NCBI GenBank assembly: GCA_035578155.1
Contig: JAPWDM010000006.1
Coordinates: 16,260,305-16,324,304 of the forward strand
DNA length: 64,000 nucleotides
Source: Brachynemurus nebulosus
Lineage: Eukaryota; Arthropoda; Insecta; Neuroptera; Myrmeleontidae
Reading direction: 5' to 3'
Position numbers and translations under genes: made by a program. Positions 1-10,671 of this stretch are shown here, in pieces (the first letter of the stretch is position 1; every line of letters begins with the position of its first letter). The notes beneath the pieces were generated by a model. The model saw nothing but the letters and a program-made list of their open reading frames with translations, had not been told where the DNA came from and did no database searches.

Positions 1-160
1 AGCACACACTACGTCGTCAAAAGTATGGGGACACCTTGTCCCAGAGGGGTGCCCACACTGTTGACACGGCAATGTACCGTAACATTAAGGACAGTACCGC
101 GTCAAAAGGGTGGACACCCCCTGAATCAAGGTATCCTCATACTTTTGACGATGTAGTGTG
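1..160. repeat. Palindromic MITE, family A copy 1 (cut by window edge)
   Basis: The ends are inverted copies: ACACTACGTCGTCAAAAGTA near position 6 and TACTTTTGACGATGTAGTGT near 160. A second copy lies at 59920-60110, where longer TATAGYGGGTT ends are kept. Both copies share a further 40 bases or so beyond the right end (GTTTGTGCGGAYCAATGTCC), so the palindrome may sit inside a larger repeat. The open frame across it is not a gene. Confidence 0.8.
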
Positions 161-387
161 TCAAAAAATTGCTGACCTCGTTTGTGCGGACCAATGTCCT
201 CCACACGCTAGTTATATTGATCGAAACATGTCACACGACTTTAAAAAAAAAAAGAGTGATTTTATTTATTCATAGCAAATATGGAATACTAAATTTTTAA
301 CGTTTCGACACTGGAATAATTACCCTTTATTTGATAATTAATATACTGATCGAAACATTTCACAAAATTGAAAAAAAACGTATTAAT
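161..387. other. Intron or intergenic DNA without a gene
   Basis: AT-rich sequence left of the hAT element. On the minus strand it would lie in the first visible intron of the NYN ribonuclease gene. Positions 380-387 (GTATTAAT) are the left target duplication of that element. Confidence 0.6.
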
Positions 388-1208
388 TAGGGCTGTGCGA
401 ATCATTCAAAATGTCGAATAATTCGAAAAATCGAACTATTCGAAAGAAAACGAATAATTCGAAAAGTCGAATTATTCGTTTTTTTTTTTCGAATAGCTCG
501 AATTTTTTTTTCTTTTGATCCTTAAAGATTTTTAAACATTTAATTTAAATATAAAAAAAATCGGATACATTACAATAATTTCATAAATGAAAAGTTACTT
601 TATGCCTAAATAACAGGATAAATTAATCAGTAGTAATAAAAGTTTTTTTGTTACAAAAACTTATGTAGTTATGTAACGATGGATCAATATGTAATTATAT
701 TATACTTATATAAATTTTAGTGAATATCATTTTCGAGTTTCAAGGACTTCAAAGCAAATTTATGCCATTGTCTCGGACTTAAGTTGCCCCATGACAGTGG
801 CTGTAATAGCTGAATTTTCGATTCGAAAATTCGTTGAAACATAAAAACGTGACAAAAGAACACAATGCGAATTAAAAATACTTAATTATTTTTTAGATGA
901 ATCTGCAAAACCATATAATATACACAAATTATATTATTAAAGTTCTTAGTATGTTTGAGTCTTAAAAATAAAAAAACAAAAAAAGTTCAAGCTATCCGAA
1001 AAAAAACGAATAATTCGATTTTCCGAATTATTCGAAAATAAACGAATAATTCGATTTTTCGAATTATTTGAAATAAATCGAATTATTCGTTTTCTTTCGA
1101 ATAATTCGATTTTTCGAATTTTTCGAAAAGTCGAATTATTCGATTCGCAATCGAATCGAATAGCACTATTCGATTCGATTCGATTCGAGCACTATTCGCA
1201 CACCCCTA
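388..1208. mobile_element. Non-autonomous hAT-type element (MITE) with 8-bp TSD
   Basis: The element begins TAGGGCTGTGCGAAT and ends ATTCGCACACCCCTA, which are inverted repeats. It is flanked by perfect 8-bp direct repeats GTATTAAT at 380-387 and 1209-1216. An 8-bp duplication and TAGGGGTGTGCGAA-type ends are typical of hAT elements. Both inner margins (about 400-490 and 1000-1190) are iterated TCGAATAATTCG units, so the ends can fold extensively. No transposase frame is present. Confidence 0.88.
700..848 (+). repeat. Interspersed repeat family B, copy 1, nested in the hAT element
   Basis: This stretch contains TTTTAGTGAATATCATTTTC and GACAGTGGCTGTAATAG, followed by a TCGATTCGAAAAT palindrome. 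The same order recurs at 56610-56755, and inverted at about 61020-61145. It lies inside the hAT element, so it was inserted there or carried as internal sequence. Confidence 0.8.
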
Positions 1209-1245
1209 GTATTAATGTAAAAATTTCAAAATATACGTATCTTAC

Positions 1246-2597
1246 CCCATTGCTACATTGCTACCATCGATAACAACCAATCGAAGGCCCCGTTTTGGCG
1301 GAACACACGGATTATATATATTACTACCAAACGTATTCGCCGTATTTACATTATTCACCGGTTGTTGCTGATTGGTCGATTCCGTCGATACCGCGTGTTT
1401 CAAAAATTGCTCCTCCAAATGTGCTATCCGTTTAATGAAATCGGTTATTTGATCGGACGTTTTTGCGCTAAAATTCAAATTCATTTGTGGAGGCGCTGGC
1501 GGTGCCATTAAATTCGGCGCTTGCGCCGACTCCGTACCGATAGATTTCCTCGTTTTCGACGATCTAGTGAGATTAATCGTTGTATTTGTGGCAATACTGG
1601 TTTTTTGGGCTCCGCGGGGCGAGTTTCGTTTACTTGTGTTTGTGGCAATGCTAGTTTTTGGCGTTTGGAAAGTTGTATTTGTGCCAATATTGTTTTTATG
1701 GGGGAATTGGGGGGAAATTTGGATACCAATTGACGCTTTTGAGGCGGGTGAACATTTAAACGTGACACTGTCGGTGTCATCTAGGATAATAATCGAATCC
1801 TTGGTGTCCGATTGTTTAATCGCTGTTGGAAATTCAAAAGGTTGATTTTTAAACGAGGCGCTTCCCGTTTCGTCTAAAACAATCACTGAATCGTCCGTTT
1901 TTGCCGGTATTTCCAATTTTAGATTTTGTTTGACGTCATTCTCGTCATCGGAAATTAAATCGATGACGTCTTCACTAGTTTTTTTCGTTTCGACAATTTC
2001 AACAACGTTTGATGAAGATGGTTTTGAAAGTGTATTATTATTTACACTTTTATTTAACTTTATGGTTGAATTAAAGTGGCCACTGTTACCGAATGAGAAA
2101 TTTTTGACGATAGTTCTTGAAAATGATGTATTTGATTTATTTTTACCACGGCCGCGGGCCCCTCTCGCGCGGATTCGTCGTTTCACGCCTACTTTTGGTG
2201 TACTTGTGAAAAAATTCAATAAATTTTTATCACTTTTTCGCCGTTTTTTGGACGCTTTTAGTCCCGAAAACGATGAATCGGCTTTTCGTTTAACTGTTTT
2301 ATTTTTTAACGATTCATTCTGATTAACTTTCATGTTTTTACTTTTATTCACTTGACGTTTTCTTCCAGGTCTCTTTTTCACTTCAGTTTTTGGTGGACTT
2401 TCTGGTTTCGTACTTTTTTTGGTGCCGGTTTTCTTTTTATTTTCGTTGAATTCGACGTTTAATAAATTTCTCGATACATCGAGAAGCGAATTGCGTTTAC
2501 TTTTCCTTTCGGTATTCGCGTTTACTTCCCGGGGACTGTATATGTGTCGCCTGGTGCGAACCATTCTAATCGGAAATGTTTTCGAAAGGAATGACAT
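1246..2597 (-). CDS. NYN/Zc3h12a-like ribonuclease, first coding exon (partial gene)
   Basis: The exon encodes 450 residues, then the gene continues left beyond the window through donor GG|GTAAGA. The last residues, RGLRLVVIDGSNVAM, match the start of the NYN/PIN-like RNase domain of the ZC3H12, N4BP1 and KHNYN families, including its first catalytic-site aspartate (IDGSN). The long N-terminal part is disordered and basic, with nuclear-localisation-like clusters (KKRPGRKRQ near 74-82, KASKKRRKS near 114-122). It carries three hydrophobic-then-acidic segments (VIDLISDDEN 211-220, SVIVLDE 237-243, SIIILDD 268-274) that resemble SUMO-interacting motifs. A series of SIATNT/SIGTES repeats (about 289-357) and a short helical segment (about 381-400) follow. 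Translation may start at Met1 or at Met12 (MVRTRR). The family call rests on a short stretch plus the correctly placed donor. Which paralogue it is remains open. Confidence 0.78.
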
Positions 2598-3088
2598 TCT
2601 AAAAAATATTCACCAAATAATTATTTATGCACAGTAAAACAATATTTTGTAATATTAATTGTAAAAAAATGGTTTAAATTTTTATAAAAATATATTTTTA
2701 ATAGTAGACACAAGTAAACACATCACAATAATAAAATCAAATGTGGTAGTGTCAAAATATTTAAAAAACAAGTTGGGTTTTTCCCTGACTACCATAAAAT
2801 ACAAACTCCCAAACGGTTGATTTATTGTTCAAATTTGAAAAAAAAAGGTAATTAAAGTTAATTGTTAAAATTTTTAAACGTATGCTTACCATATGCCCTA
2901 CATTTTTAAAAATTTGGACATTTTTGTAAACAGTTACAAACGGGTGAAAAATACGCATCTCACGTATGTAATGTCAAGGGTGGCCAATTTTTATAAAATT
3001 ACAAAAAATTTAAAAATCGTTTTGTTAAGAATATACTGAATTTCAAAATAAAGGGAAGAAGAATTGTTATCTACACTTTTTTAACATA
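2598..3088. other. 5' region of the NYN gene
   Basis: AT-rich DNA upstream of the minus-strand NYN exon. No further coding exon or clear core promoter was recognised. Confidence 0.5.
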
Positions 3089-3467
3089 CAGTCGACTCTC
3101 GTTAATTCGAAACTCGAGGAACTCTTAAAATTTTACGAATTATAGAGAGGTTCGAATTACCGCAGGTAACAATTTTAATTTTTTAAGCATTTGCGATGAA
3201 TGAACTTGAAATTTTCTCAAAATGTACTTACAATCTGTCTGTCTCTTTCTCTCTGCAACTTTGAATTGTTGCGTGTTTGACGCCGATGAGTTCGAATTAA
3301 CGCGTGGTTTTGTTACCTAGCAATGATTTTTTCGTTCGAATTACCAAGTGTATAAAAATCTATTGTTTTAGTTCGAAATATAAAGAGATTTTGAAGGGAA
3401 CTCGTGATACCTTTGAATTATAGAGAGTTTCAAATTATCGAAGGTTTGAATTAACGAGAGTCTACTG
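3089..3467. mobile_element. pogo/Tigger-like MITE, TA target duplication
   Basis: Ends CAGTCGACTCTCGTTAATTC and GAATTAACGAGAGTCTACTG form about 22-bp inverted repeats with one or two mismatches. TA flanks both sides (3087-3088 and 3468-3469). This CAGTNGACTCTCGTTAATTCG end is characteristic of pogo-like elements. The 379-bp body encodes no transposase. The subterminal sequence is also partly inverted. Confidence 0.87.
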
Positions 3468-6400
3468 TAGTTTTACTTTTTTTAATAAAATAAAAATTTT
3501 CAAAAGAATTTAGTAAATTATTTACACAAATTCTTTCGAGCATTGTACTAGGATTATTGATGTGTTTGAAATTTATGTTAAATGTTAAATAATCCTATAA
3601 ATGATCGTTAAATATGTTTGCTTTTAATAGTGAAACATAAAAATATTTACTAACTATTTAGAAATTTTATTTTGAAAATCGTTAATTTTCAAAAATAATT
3701 TAAATGATTGAAATCGCACTGTTAATTTATTTTCACCAGTGACGCGAAATTATGTTGTGTTTTCAATATTTCTGTGTATTCAGACTAATTTCTTGAGATA
3801 CAACAATTAAGCGTAACAACTTTTAAAGGATTCTACCCAATCTTTAGTATACATATTGACAATAAAATTAATTAATTTGTTAATAATAATATAATAATTA
3901 ATCTATTGTACAGCTGCCCAACTATAACCTGGCCTGTGAAGGTCATGTGCCCAGTAGATAAATCCACATTCGGTACACTGTTTTGTACATAGCTGGTAAT
4001 AGTTTACATCTTTTAAAGCATTTACTATCTCTTTTATTCGTGTACGTCACAGGCCAATTTAAGTTTGGTGTACAGTATAATTATGTAAATTTTTATTTTG
4101 AAATATTTTCAAATAGTATATTTGTACGTTATTAAATCGATACTGCAACGTTGAATCAATAACGCATAATAAAAACCAATTATCTTAGATATTTAATAAT
4201 GTCTAATATAATTAAGATCATCTGATATTTTATCCAAATCAAATTTCCTCAAAACTATCATTTCTGAGATACGTGTAATTCGTGTGACACGACAGAGTAG
4301 TAATAATCTATCAGAATTTAAATAAATAATTGCTTTTATTTTAATGTGAATATAATTAAAGTTCTGAAAGTCATAAAAATCGACATTGACATTTGTTCGT
4401 AAAGTTGAACAGTTATTTTTTTATGATTTTTACAAAATTTATTAAAATAAAACAAATTATTATTAAAATAAAAAGACAATTTTTTTTTACTTTACTAATA
4501 CCACTTTATTTATTTATTTAAAATAAAGTGGTATTAGTAAAGTAAAAAAAAAATTGTCTTTTTATTTTAAAATGGAATACCATAAAGTAACGCTCAAATC
4601 TATCAAATAAATTATTATTTGTGCAAAAATAAGGCCGCTAGAATCGTTTTTTAACTTCAGTCGGAATACCCTTTTATAATACATTATTATCTGGCTTCTA
4701 CCTATAATACTAATTGGACAACCCTAAACTATACCTACATTGCATATTATGTTGGTTATGTTGCATCCACAGAACAAATAGAACGAATATAACTGTCTCT
4801 TTTCTGCAATCACTTATGTGCAAGTATGTGCATCTTAGGCTGTTTAGTGTCAGTTGCTCAGTACCCGTCGTTCAGTGTAAGTCAGTCAAACAACAATAAA
4901 TTTGATTGTTGAACCAGCACAAGTAGCGTTGTGGTATCACACACATCACACACATGTATGCGAACCAAAGGTCACGTGACGGCCATCACCATCTTCGATT
5001 ACTCACACAAACACAGTTTACCGCACCAATACAAAGTAAACACCGTGCACGTATACAACATATTTTCTATCTCAAGTGGTTACACAGGTTCCAGTAGTAT
5101 AGAAATATGTATTTTCTCTCTAGTGCTCTATGGTTGCATCTATCATAAAATAGATTTACAATTTTACATGCTTTGTGTATGAGGGTACTACGTATTTATG
5201 GTACTTATACATACCTTTTGTTGTATGCCCAAAAGAGGCAGAAAAAACAGAAAATTTTGGAGTAGGTAGCTATAATTTTACCATTTCCCTGTATTCTGAT
5301 AATATGAACGATATAAACAATTTCAATTGCCTTTTAAATTATTAAAAAAACAAATGTAGGTAAAACGTAACCAGAAATCTCTAAAATGAAATAAAAGCAG
5401 GGTACCTAACAATGTGCGCAATGTGCCTTAACAATACTTAAAGTACAAAGTGCTTTCTAAAGATTAGATAAGAACAAAAAATAGACGAAATATGATATTT
5501 TTATAGAGAATCTTGTCTTTAATTTGTTATCCTATAATTTTTAAAATATTAATTGAAAATAGGGATCAGCCTAGAGATATTGTCTATCAGAAAAATCATA
5601 TCTGGAAAATAAGTCACATTTCCTGAACGAATTCGGCTGTTTTGATTGCGGAAATAAAAATTTCACACTCATATCACCCAAATTTCTTTAACAGATTTAA
5701 TTAATCTCATTAATTTAAAAAAGCAAAAATTTGAACCTAGTGACGTCATCACGTATACTATTTTTCTTTTTTTGAAGCTCCAATAAACGTAATTTTTTTG
5801 TTAGAAATATAAAATTTGAAGCTATTTATGGGTTTTCGATACTGTTTATTTCATTTTTGACAAAATTAGAACTGTAAAAACAACAGAAAAGTCACATTCG
5901 GAAGGTAAGTCATGTTTCCTGAACGAACTTAGTTGTTCATAGTCATGTAAATTGCCAGATGCCAGGTAATTTTAAATTTCTTGAGGTGAGTAGAGCGCAT
6001 TTAGTTGCAGAGTTGCGCACGTGCGTAAAATATTAGTACCCATACTAAAAAAAAAAGATTGAATAGAAATCGTAGAATTTAGATACGTGACCTGGTGATT
6101 AAAAAAAGTAACTATTGCCATTGTTTAAAGATTTAATTGGTTTAATAAATATAAGAGCGCCTCTGGTTATTTAAATTAGAAGCTGTATCAAGTAAAATTT
6201 TGTGTATACGTTTAATTGTCGCTAAAAATATATTATATTATACAAATTATGTGCGGATTACTAGATTTTTATATCACCAATCAAACGTATATGTATATTT
6301 TTACTCGATACTAGTTCTAATTTTACCATCAGAGAGCGCGAGTGAGGATCTTTAAATCGCCAATTGTACTCACCTTCCAGGGTCGTGAAAAACGGTTTAA

Positions 6401-7343
6401 ATTTTAATGTTAACACTAAAATGTGTTAAAAATGTATAACCCCGATCAATATACCCCAGGCGGCCTTTCTATTAGTTTGTAAAACCTGTAAAAAATTTAT
6501 AAAAATAAAAAACAAAATTTTTTTAAAATATTTTATTTAAAAAATAACCCATACAACCGTCAATACTAACAAGATAGGTTCAGTTTCATCAATACTTATT
6601 TAATTAGCAAATGATAAAAAAAAAATGGGTTACATAATTATGTATAATTTTTCAACAAAGTACAATGTAATTGCATTGATTAATAAAAATGTCGGTTATA
6701 AAGATTCGTGATCGTGTTAAAATAGCTTTACACACATTTACTAAGTTTCGATTGAACTTTAATAGTTTAGTAACAGAAAGATATTTTAACACGAAATATT
6801 TTTACATGTTCTAGATATAGAATAAGAATAAACTAATATAATATTTTTTTTTTTTATAAATACAACATAGAAAAATAACAAATTCGTTCTTAATAATTTC
6901 TTTTAATAGGAAGATTGTAATAATTTTGAACTATTTAACGAAAAATGATAAAAAAAAATAAGCTAATGCATTCAAAGAAAAAAGAAAAGTTTTGGAGAAG
7001 CTATCAGAGCTCAAATTGGCTGAACACAGAGCTCCTTTAATATTGCACAGTTGCAGGCGAATTTATAATATTATTAATTAATAATAATTAAGAAATGTTT
7101 TCTCAATGAGAGATGAATGAAAGCTTATCGCTGGCTTTAATATTTTTGCAACAGAAATAATATTTTATTTACATATAACATTCCTAATACGTTTGTTTAG
7201 TGACATTTATTAAATTTATTACACAGTACTGTACAACCCTTCCCAAATTTTAAGGCTAATTCATTTTAGGGAAGCTTTTTTTTTGTTTGTATTATGCCTA
7301 CACCTGTGAAGGTATTATTTATTAAAATAGAAATATATATAGA
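3468..7343. other. Intergenic DNA between NYN and CAPZA genes
   Basis: No supported gene. The stretch holds a hairpin at 4463-4570 and a degenerate repeated motif TCCTGAACGAA at about 5630 and 5923. A repeat at about 6165-6310 is shared with 51480-51620 (TACAAATTATGTGCGGAT in both). The segment just below 7344 should be the 3' UTR of CAPZA; TTTATT at 7318 reads AATAAA on the minus strand. Confidence 0.55.
4463..4570. repeat. Near-perfect hairpin repeat
   Basis: The arm AAAGACAATTTTTTTTTACT...TAATACCACTTTA is followed after about 15 nt by its reverse complement. The flanking segment ATGGAATACCATAAAGTAACG (4571-4592) recurs inverted beside the hairpin at 57299-57491, so the two belong to one family. 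Confidence 0.85.
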
Positions 7344-8219
7344 TCATTGGCTTTTCAATTCTTTGCCGATACTATACGATACAATCTTATTCCAGTCTAT
7401 TTTCGTTCGAATCACCGGCAATTGTCTGCGTAACGCTTTGAACGTCGTTTCCGACATTGTCTGATAATTTTCGGATATTGCCGTTTGATAATTGTTTTCC
7501 GACTCTTCAACTATCCGTACCATTTCGCGTGCGGTTGCCATTTCACCGGTCACATTAACCGATTCCTTTACATCTTTCGAACTCACCAATTGCACGTTAC
7601 CATCCTCGTAATAGTGCACTTGAACTTTTAATATACCTTTGAGTTCCGCGGCGACGCCACCATCGTTCAATGTTAAAATCCACTGTGATCGCCAGCGACC
7701 ATTCCAAAAATTTTTCGGTTGAAATTGATGATCTTCAATGCATGCGATTAGTGTAACGACCCCGCCATTCGATTGACTCCGGCCAAAAACACTGCACACC
7801 CCCTGTTTATAGTGATTTTGTGTGTAATTTGTAAATTCTAGTTCCAAAGCGGAACGCCAGGGTTCAGCGACCTGATCCAACTCGTACGGTTGATAGTCGG
7901 TCGCCTCTTTTCTTAAATGATCGTATTTGAATGATTGTTTTGTACGTGGATCGTAGAAACGGCTGCCGCCTAGATCATTGTATTCTGTTATTAACACTTG
8001 AATATCCGATCCGTCTATTTTCACCGGAGTTAATTGATCTTTATTGTATTGTGCAAAAGCACCACTTGCACCCTCCCGTAATAAACTATCATTATTTAAT
8101 AGAACTCTTACATCATTGAATACTTCGTTGAATTCACCGGGTGGCGAATGAATGATGAAATCCGAGACAATTCGAACTTTTTCTTGGTCCGTTATCAATT
8201 CGTCACCGTCCGTCGCCAT
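7344..8219 (-). CDS. CAPZA (cpa): F-actin-capping protein subunit alpha
   Basis: This is the alpha subunit of the CapZ heterodimer, which caps barbed ends of actin filaments in the cytoplasm with CAPZB. The 291-residue product matches the family over its whole length. It has [20 protein letters not shown] at the N terminus, then [11 protein letters not shown] and [12 protein letters not shown], later [16 protein letters not shown]. The C-terminal actin-binding region reads [21 protein letters not shown] chose the Met at 8219 because it has a good context (AAACATGG) and gives the usual length. The frame stays open to an upstream Met at 8264, which would add 15 unconserved residues. The coding region has no intron, so a retrocopy is possible, but no frame damage or 3' poly(A) tract supports that. 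The gene is divergent from NDUFA11, about 1.1 kb away. Confidence 0.95.
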   Translation of the reverse strand: MATDGDELITDQEKVRIVSDFIIHSPPGEFNEVFNDVRVLLNNDSLLREGASGAFAQYNKDQLTPVKIDGSDIQVLITEYNDLGGSRFYDPRTKQSFKYDHLRKEATDYQPYELDQVAEPWRSALELEFTNYTQNHYKQGVCSVFGRSQSNGGVVTLIACIEDHQFQPKNFWNGRWRSQWILTLNDGGVAAELKGILKVQVHYYEDGNVQLVSSKDVKESVNVTGEMATAREMVRIVEESENNYQTAISENYQTMSETTFKALRRQLPVIRTKIDWNKIVSYSIGKELKSQ

Positions 8220-9321
8220 GTTTATTAGGTTGGGTTGACTTGTCATCGCCAAATTTATCATCACCAGAAAATACGCTTTTGGTAACCATTCATAGATAAC
8301 GTATCAAGTATGATCATTAGCACCAAAGAGAATAAATACTCGGTCAACAATGGTAGCTGTTGACAATTAACATCAATATTCGAATCTATTCAATTTTAAA
8401 TTTTTTCCCGAAACTTAGTAAATTTTGAAGATTTAGGTAAGTTATAAAATATTTGGATAACTCTATTACTTAAAAGTGTCTTAAGATTCAACAAACTTTT
8501 CATAAATAATTCGACATGTTACATAACCTTTTTTAATTATTTTTTTTATTTCTACTTAATTTAGGGTTCCGTTAAATCACTATACTGAACCATACTGTGG
8601 ACTGGATTATACATAATAATAAAGTTTTTCCCCTTAAGGACCCACAAAAAATATAAAATATTCGTTAGATCGATTTCGGCTACTTTTATAGCCCTCTTCA
8701 GTAGCATAAAATATAAATATAAAAACCATAAATTATAATAATATGTTATATTTCTTATTTTTATATTTATTATATTTATGGTTTTTTTATATTTATATTT
8801 TATGCTACTGAAGAGGGCTCCAAAAGTAGCCGAAACCGGTCTAGCGAATATTTTATATTTTTTGTGGGTCCTTAAGGTAGTTGGTCGACGAAACGATTTT
8901 TTCAAAGAGTTTTAACGAAACTTCTTAAGATATTTATTTAATTCAATACCAATAATACGAGCCCTTATCGAAAACATTAACATCATTTTACAACGTTTTT
9001 ACAACGCTTTTTCAACAATGTTTTTATATTACTACAACATAAGCGCGCGGAAATGAACAAAAACAAGTGATATACAAATATAATCACTGAAGAATATTAA
9101 TACATTATTTAATTTTTGATAAAAGAAATTTTTTTTTTGAGATATACTTTTGTATCTGACTATCTCAGAGTAACTACGTTAAGGGGAAAAACTTTATAAT
9201 TATGTAGGGTTCCGTTACCAAAACGTTGGAACCCTTATAGTATTGTGATGTCTGTCATTGTTTGTGTGGTTTGACACGCACTTGAACCCTCTTTAAACAA
9301 ATAACATTTATTTATAGCAAA
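8220..9321. other. Shared upstream region of CAPZA and NDUFA11
   Basis: This divergent intergenic stretch would hold the promoters of both genes. Its centre is occupied by foldback repeats (see 8570-9240). No core promoter motif could be assigned with confidence. Confidence 0.5.
8570..9240. mobile_element. Foldback element with an inner snap-back MITE
   Basis: The inner hairpin at 8632-8876 has about 100-bp arms: CCTTAAGGACCCACAAAAA and CGGCTACTTTTATAGCCCTC, with inverted partners at 8776-8876. An outer inverted pair flanks it: AAAGTTTTTCCCCTTAAGG near 8618 and TTAAGGGGAAAAACTTTAT at about 9179. GGGTTCCGTTA lies at both margins (8572 and 9209). An open frame over the hairpin is a by-product of the palindrome. 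Confidence 0.75.
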
Positions 9322-9813
9322 ATGGGTTATAAGTACTACGATACTCCGGAGGGTCATGATATTTTCAAGAAACTCGGTGTCACAATGAAATATGCAACAG
9401 CCACCGGTTTAATTATTTCCACGGTGGACGTACTGGCTTGGTCACGTCCTCAGGGTTACGTGAGTACAATTGGCCGATATGCCTACTACACAGTTCCGCT
9501 TGTAGGAATGGCCGCTGCCTTCACGTCCACCACGTACATGGCCACGAATATTCGACAGAAAGACGATAAATTGAATTACGTAATTGGCGCTTGTGCTGCT
9601 GCGGGTGTTTTTGGAGCGTGGCAAAGATCTGTAATTGCCGGAACATGGGCGGCTATATTCTTTTCTGTGGCTGGAGTGTTAAAGAAATCATCGATTCAAG
9701 ATGGATGGACATTTATTAATCCGCCACCATCGTCTTCGGTACCTGGTGCACTGAACACATTCAAATACGATTGGACAGTTATGAAGGATCGTCCCGGTAA
9801 CTGGACTAAATAA
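9322..9813 (+). CDS. NDUFA11 (ND-B14.7): NADH dehydrogenase [ubiquinone] 1 alpha subcomplex subunit 11 (B14.7)
   Basis: This is an accessory subunit of mitochondrial complex I in the inner membrane. The 163-residue product is of the Tim17/Tim22/Tim23-like four-helix type, with hydrophobic, glycine- and alanine-rich segments at roughly 22-42, 55-75, 85-105 and 107-122. The N terminus MGYKYYDTPEGHDIFKKL and the motif GACAAAGVFGAWQRS are as in insect B14.7 proteins. The start follows a good context (GCAAAATGG). The coding region is a single exon. A polyadenylation signal follows 64 nt after the stop codon. The divergent neighbour is CAPZA, and RIC3 converges on it from the right. Confidence 0.94.
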   Translation: MGYKYYDTPEGHDIFKKLGVTMKYATATGLIISTVDVLAWSRPQGYVSTIGRYAYYTVPLVGMAAAFTSTTYMATNIRQKDDKLNYVIGACAAAGVFGAWQRSVIAGTWAAIFFSVAGVLKKSSIQDGWTFINPPPSSSVPGALNTFKYDWTVMKDRPGNWTK

Positions 9814-9876
9814 TTGGTGAAGCAAACATCATAGGAATTTTTTCTGTAATTATTGTAAATTAGACTTCATATTGTT

Positions 9877-9882
9877 AATAAA
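9877..9882 (+). terminator. Polyadenylation signal of NDUFA11
   Basis: AATAAA lies 64 nt downstream of the NDUFA11 stop codon, followed by T-rich DNA. The placement is normal for an animal mRNA. Confidence 0.7.
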
Positions 9883-10130
9883 TGTATTTATATTTATTTA
9901 TTTGTTTATTTCTTTCATTTTTGTTAAGTATAAAGAATTTTTTTTGCTATATAGCTAATAATTAACAATTTTTTAATTTTTCAAAGAATCTAACACTTCT
10001 ATAAGTTAAACCGAGTTTACAACGGTAAAAAAATTAGATAAGTACACTCTACCATCATTTGAAAACATTTTTTTTACTCATACTGCCACATCTATCATGA
10101 TAAGGTAAGAAACAAAATCTTTGATTAACA

Positions 10131-10260
10131 CTTTAAATGATTAAGACGAGTTAATTCGGCTTAAAACGAGATGGCGGCTCAAAACGCTATGATATGTATA
10201 TATTCACTGGTACAGGTTCCGCCATCTGTGACAGATTTTCCGAAATACGGTATAATTGTA
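10131..10260 (+). repeat. Interspersed repeat family C, copy 1
   Basis: The order CTTTAAATGATTAAG, ATGGCGGCT, CTGGTACAGG, CCGCCATCTGTGACAGAT, AATACGGTATAATTGTA is shared with 38087-38212 and, more diverged, with 49548-49680. The function is unknown. Confidence 0.8.
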
Positions 10261-10281
10261 TGCCACCTAGTGACGTTGAAT

Positions 10282-10566
10282 GGAACTTTAATGAAATAAG
10301 GAATAAGAAGTATGCCATCTAGTGATGTTGAATGTAACTTTAACGTAACTGGTCATAGATATAAATATGTAGGTATTTTTTTATGTCAAAATTCGTGATT
10401 TTTTTCACTTATTGTTAGTGACAAAAAAGTCATCACGAACGTTACTTTTTCATGAATTCTGATGTACAAAAATACCGAAATCATTTACCTATGAGCAGTT
10501 AAGTTAAAGTTTCATTCAACGTTACTAGATGGCATACTCCTTATTTCTTATTTCACTAAAGTTCCA
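10282..10566. mobile_element. Palindromic MITE, family D copy 1
   Basis: The whole segment is a long inverted repeat. TATGCCATCTAGTGATGTTG on the left pairs with CAACGTTACTAGATGGCATA on the right. The centre is TTCGTGATTTTTTTCAC...GTCATCACGAA. It is closely related to 10672-10945. Confidence 0.88.
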
Positions 10567-10671
10567 TTCACCATAAATAATATCAACCATCTAAATAGGT
10601 ACTCAAAATCTATAAATATACACTTCAAATAAATTAAATTGAAGGCTCCACAGAATCAATAAGAAGAAATC

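Noticed and set aside
36..275. 79-residue open frame at the left edge
   Set aside because: It lies across a palindromic MITE and resembles no protein.
1000..1190. CRISPR-like regular repeats
   Set aside because: The TCGAATAATTCG units are contiguous satellite-like repeats within a hAT MITE, without spacers, in a eukaryotic genome.
1508..2637. Several plus- and minus-strand frames overlapping the NYN exon
   Set aside because: They are shadows of the long minus-strand exon, which has the IDGSNVAM signature and a proper donor.
7344..8219. CAPZA as a processed retrocopy
   Set aside because: It is intronless, but the frame is intact, conservation is full length and no 3' poly(A) tract or flanking duplication is visible. 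It is kept as the functional gene.
8561..8905. 114-residue minus-strand frame
   Set aside because: It spans a near-perfect hairpin, so the protein is a translated palindrome.
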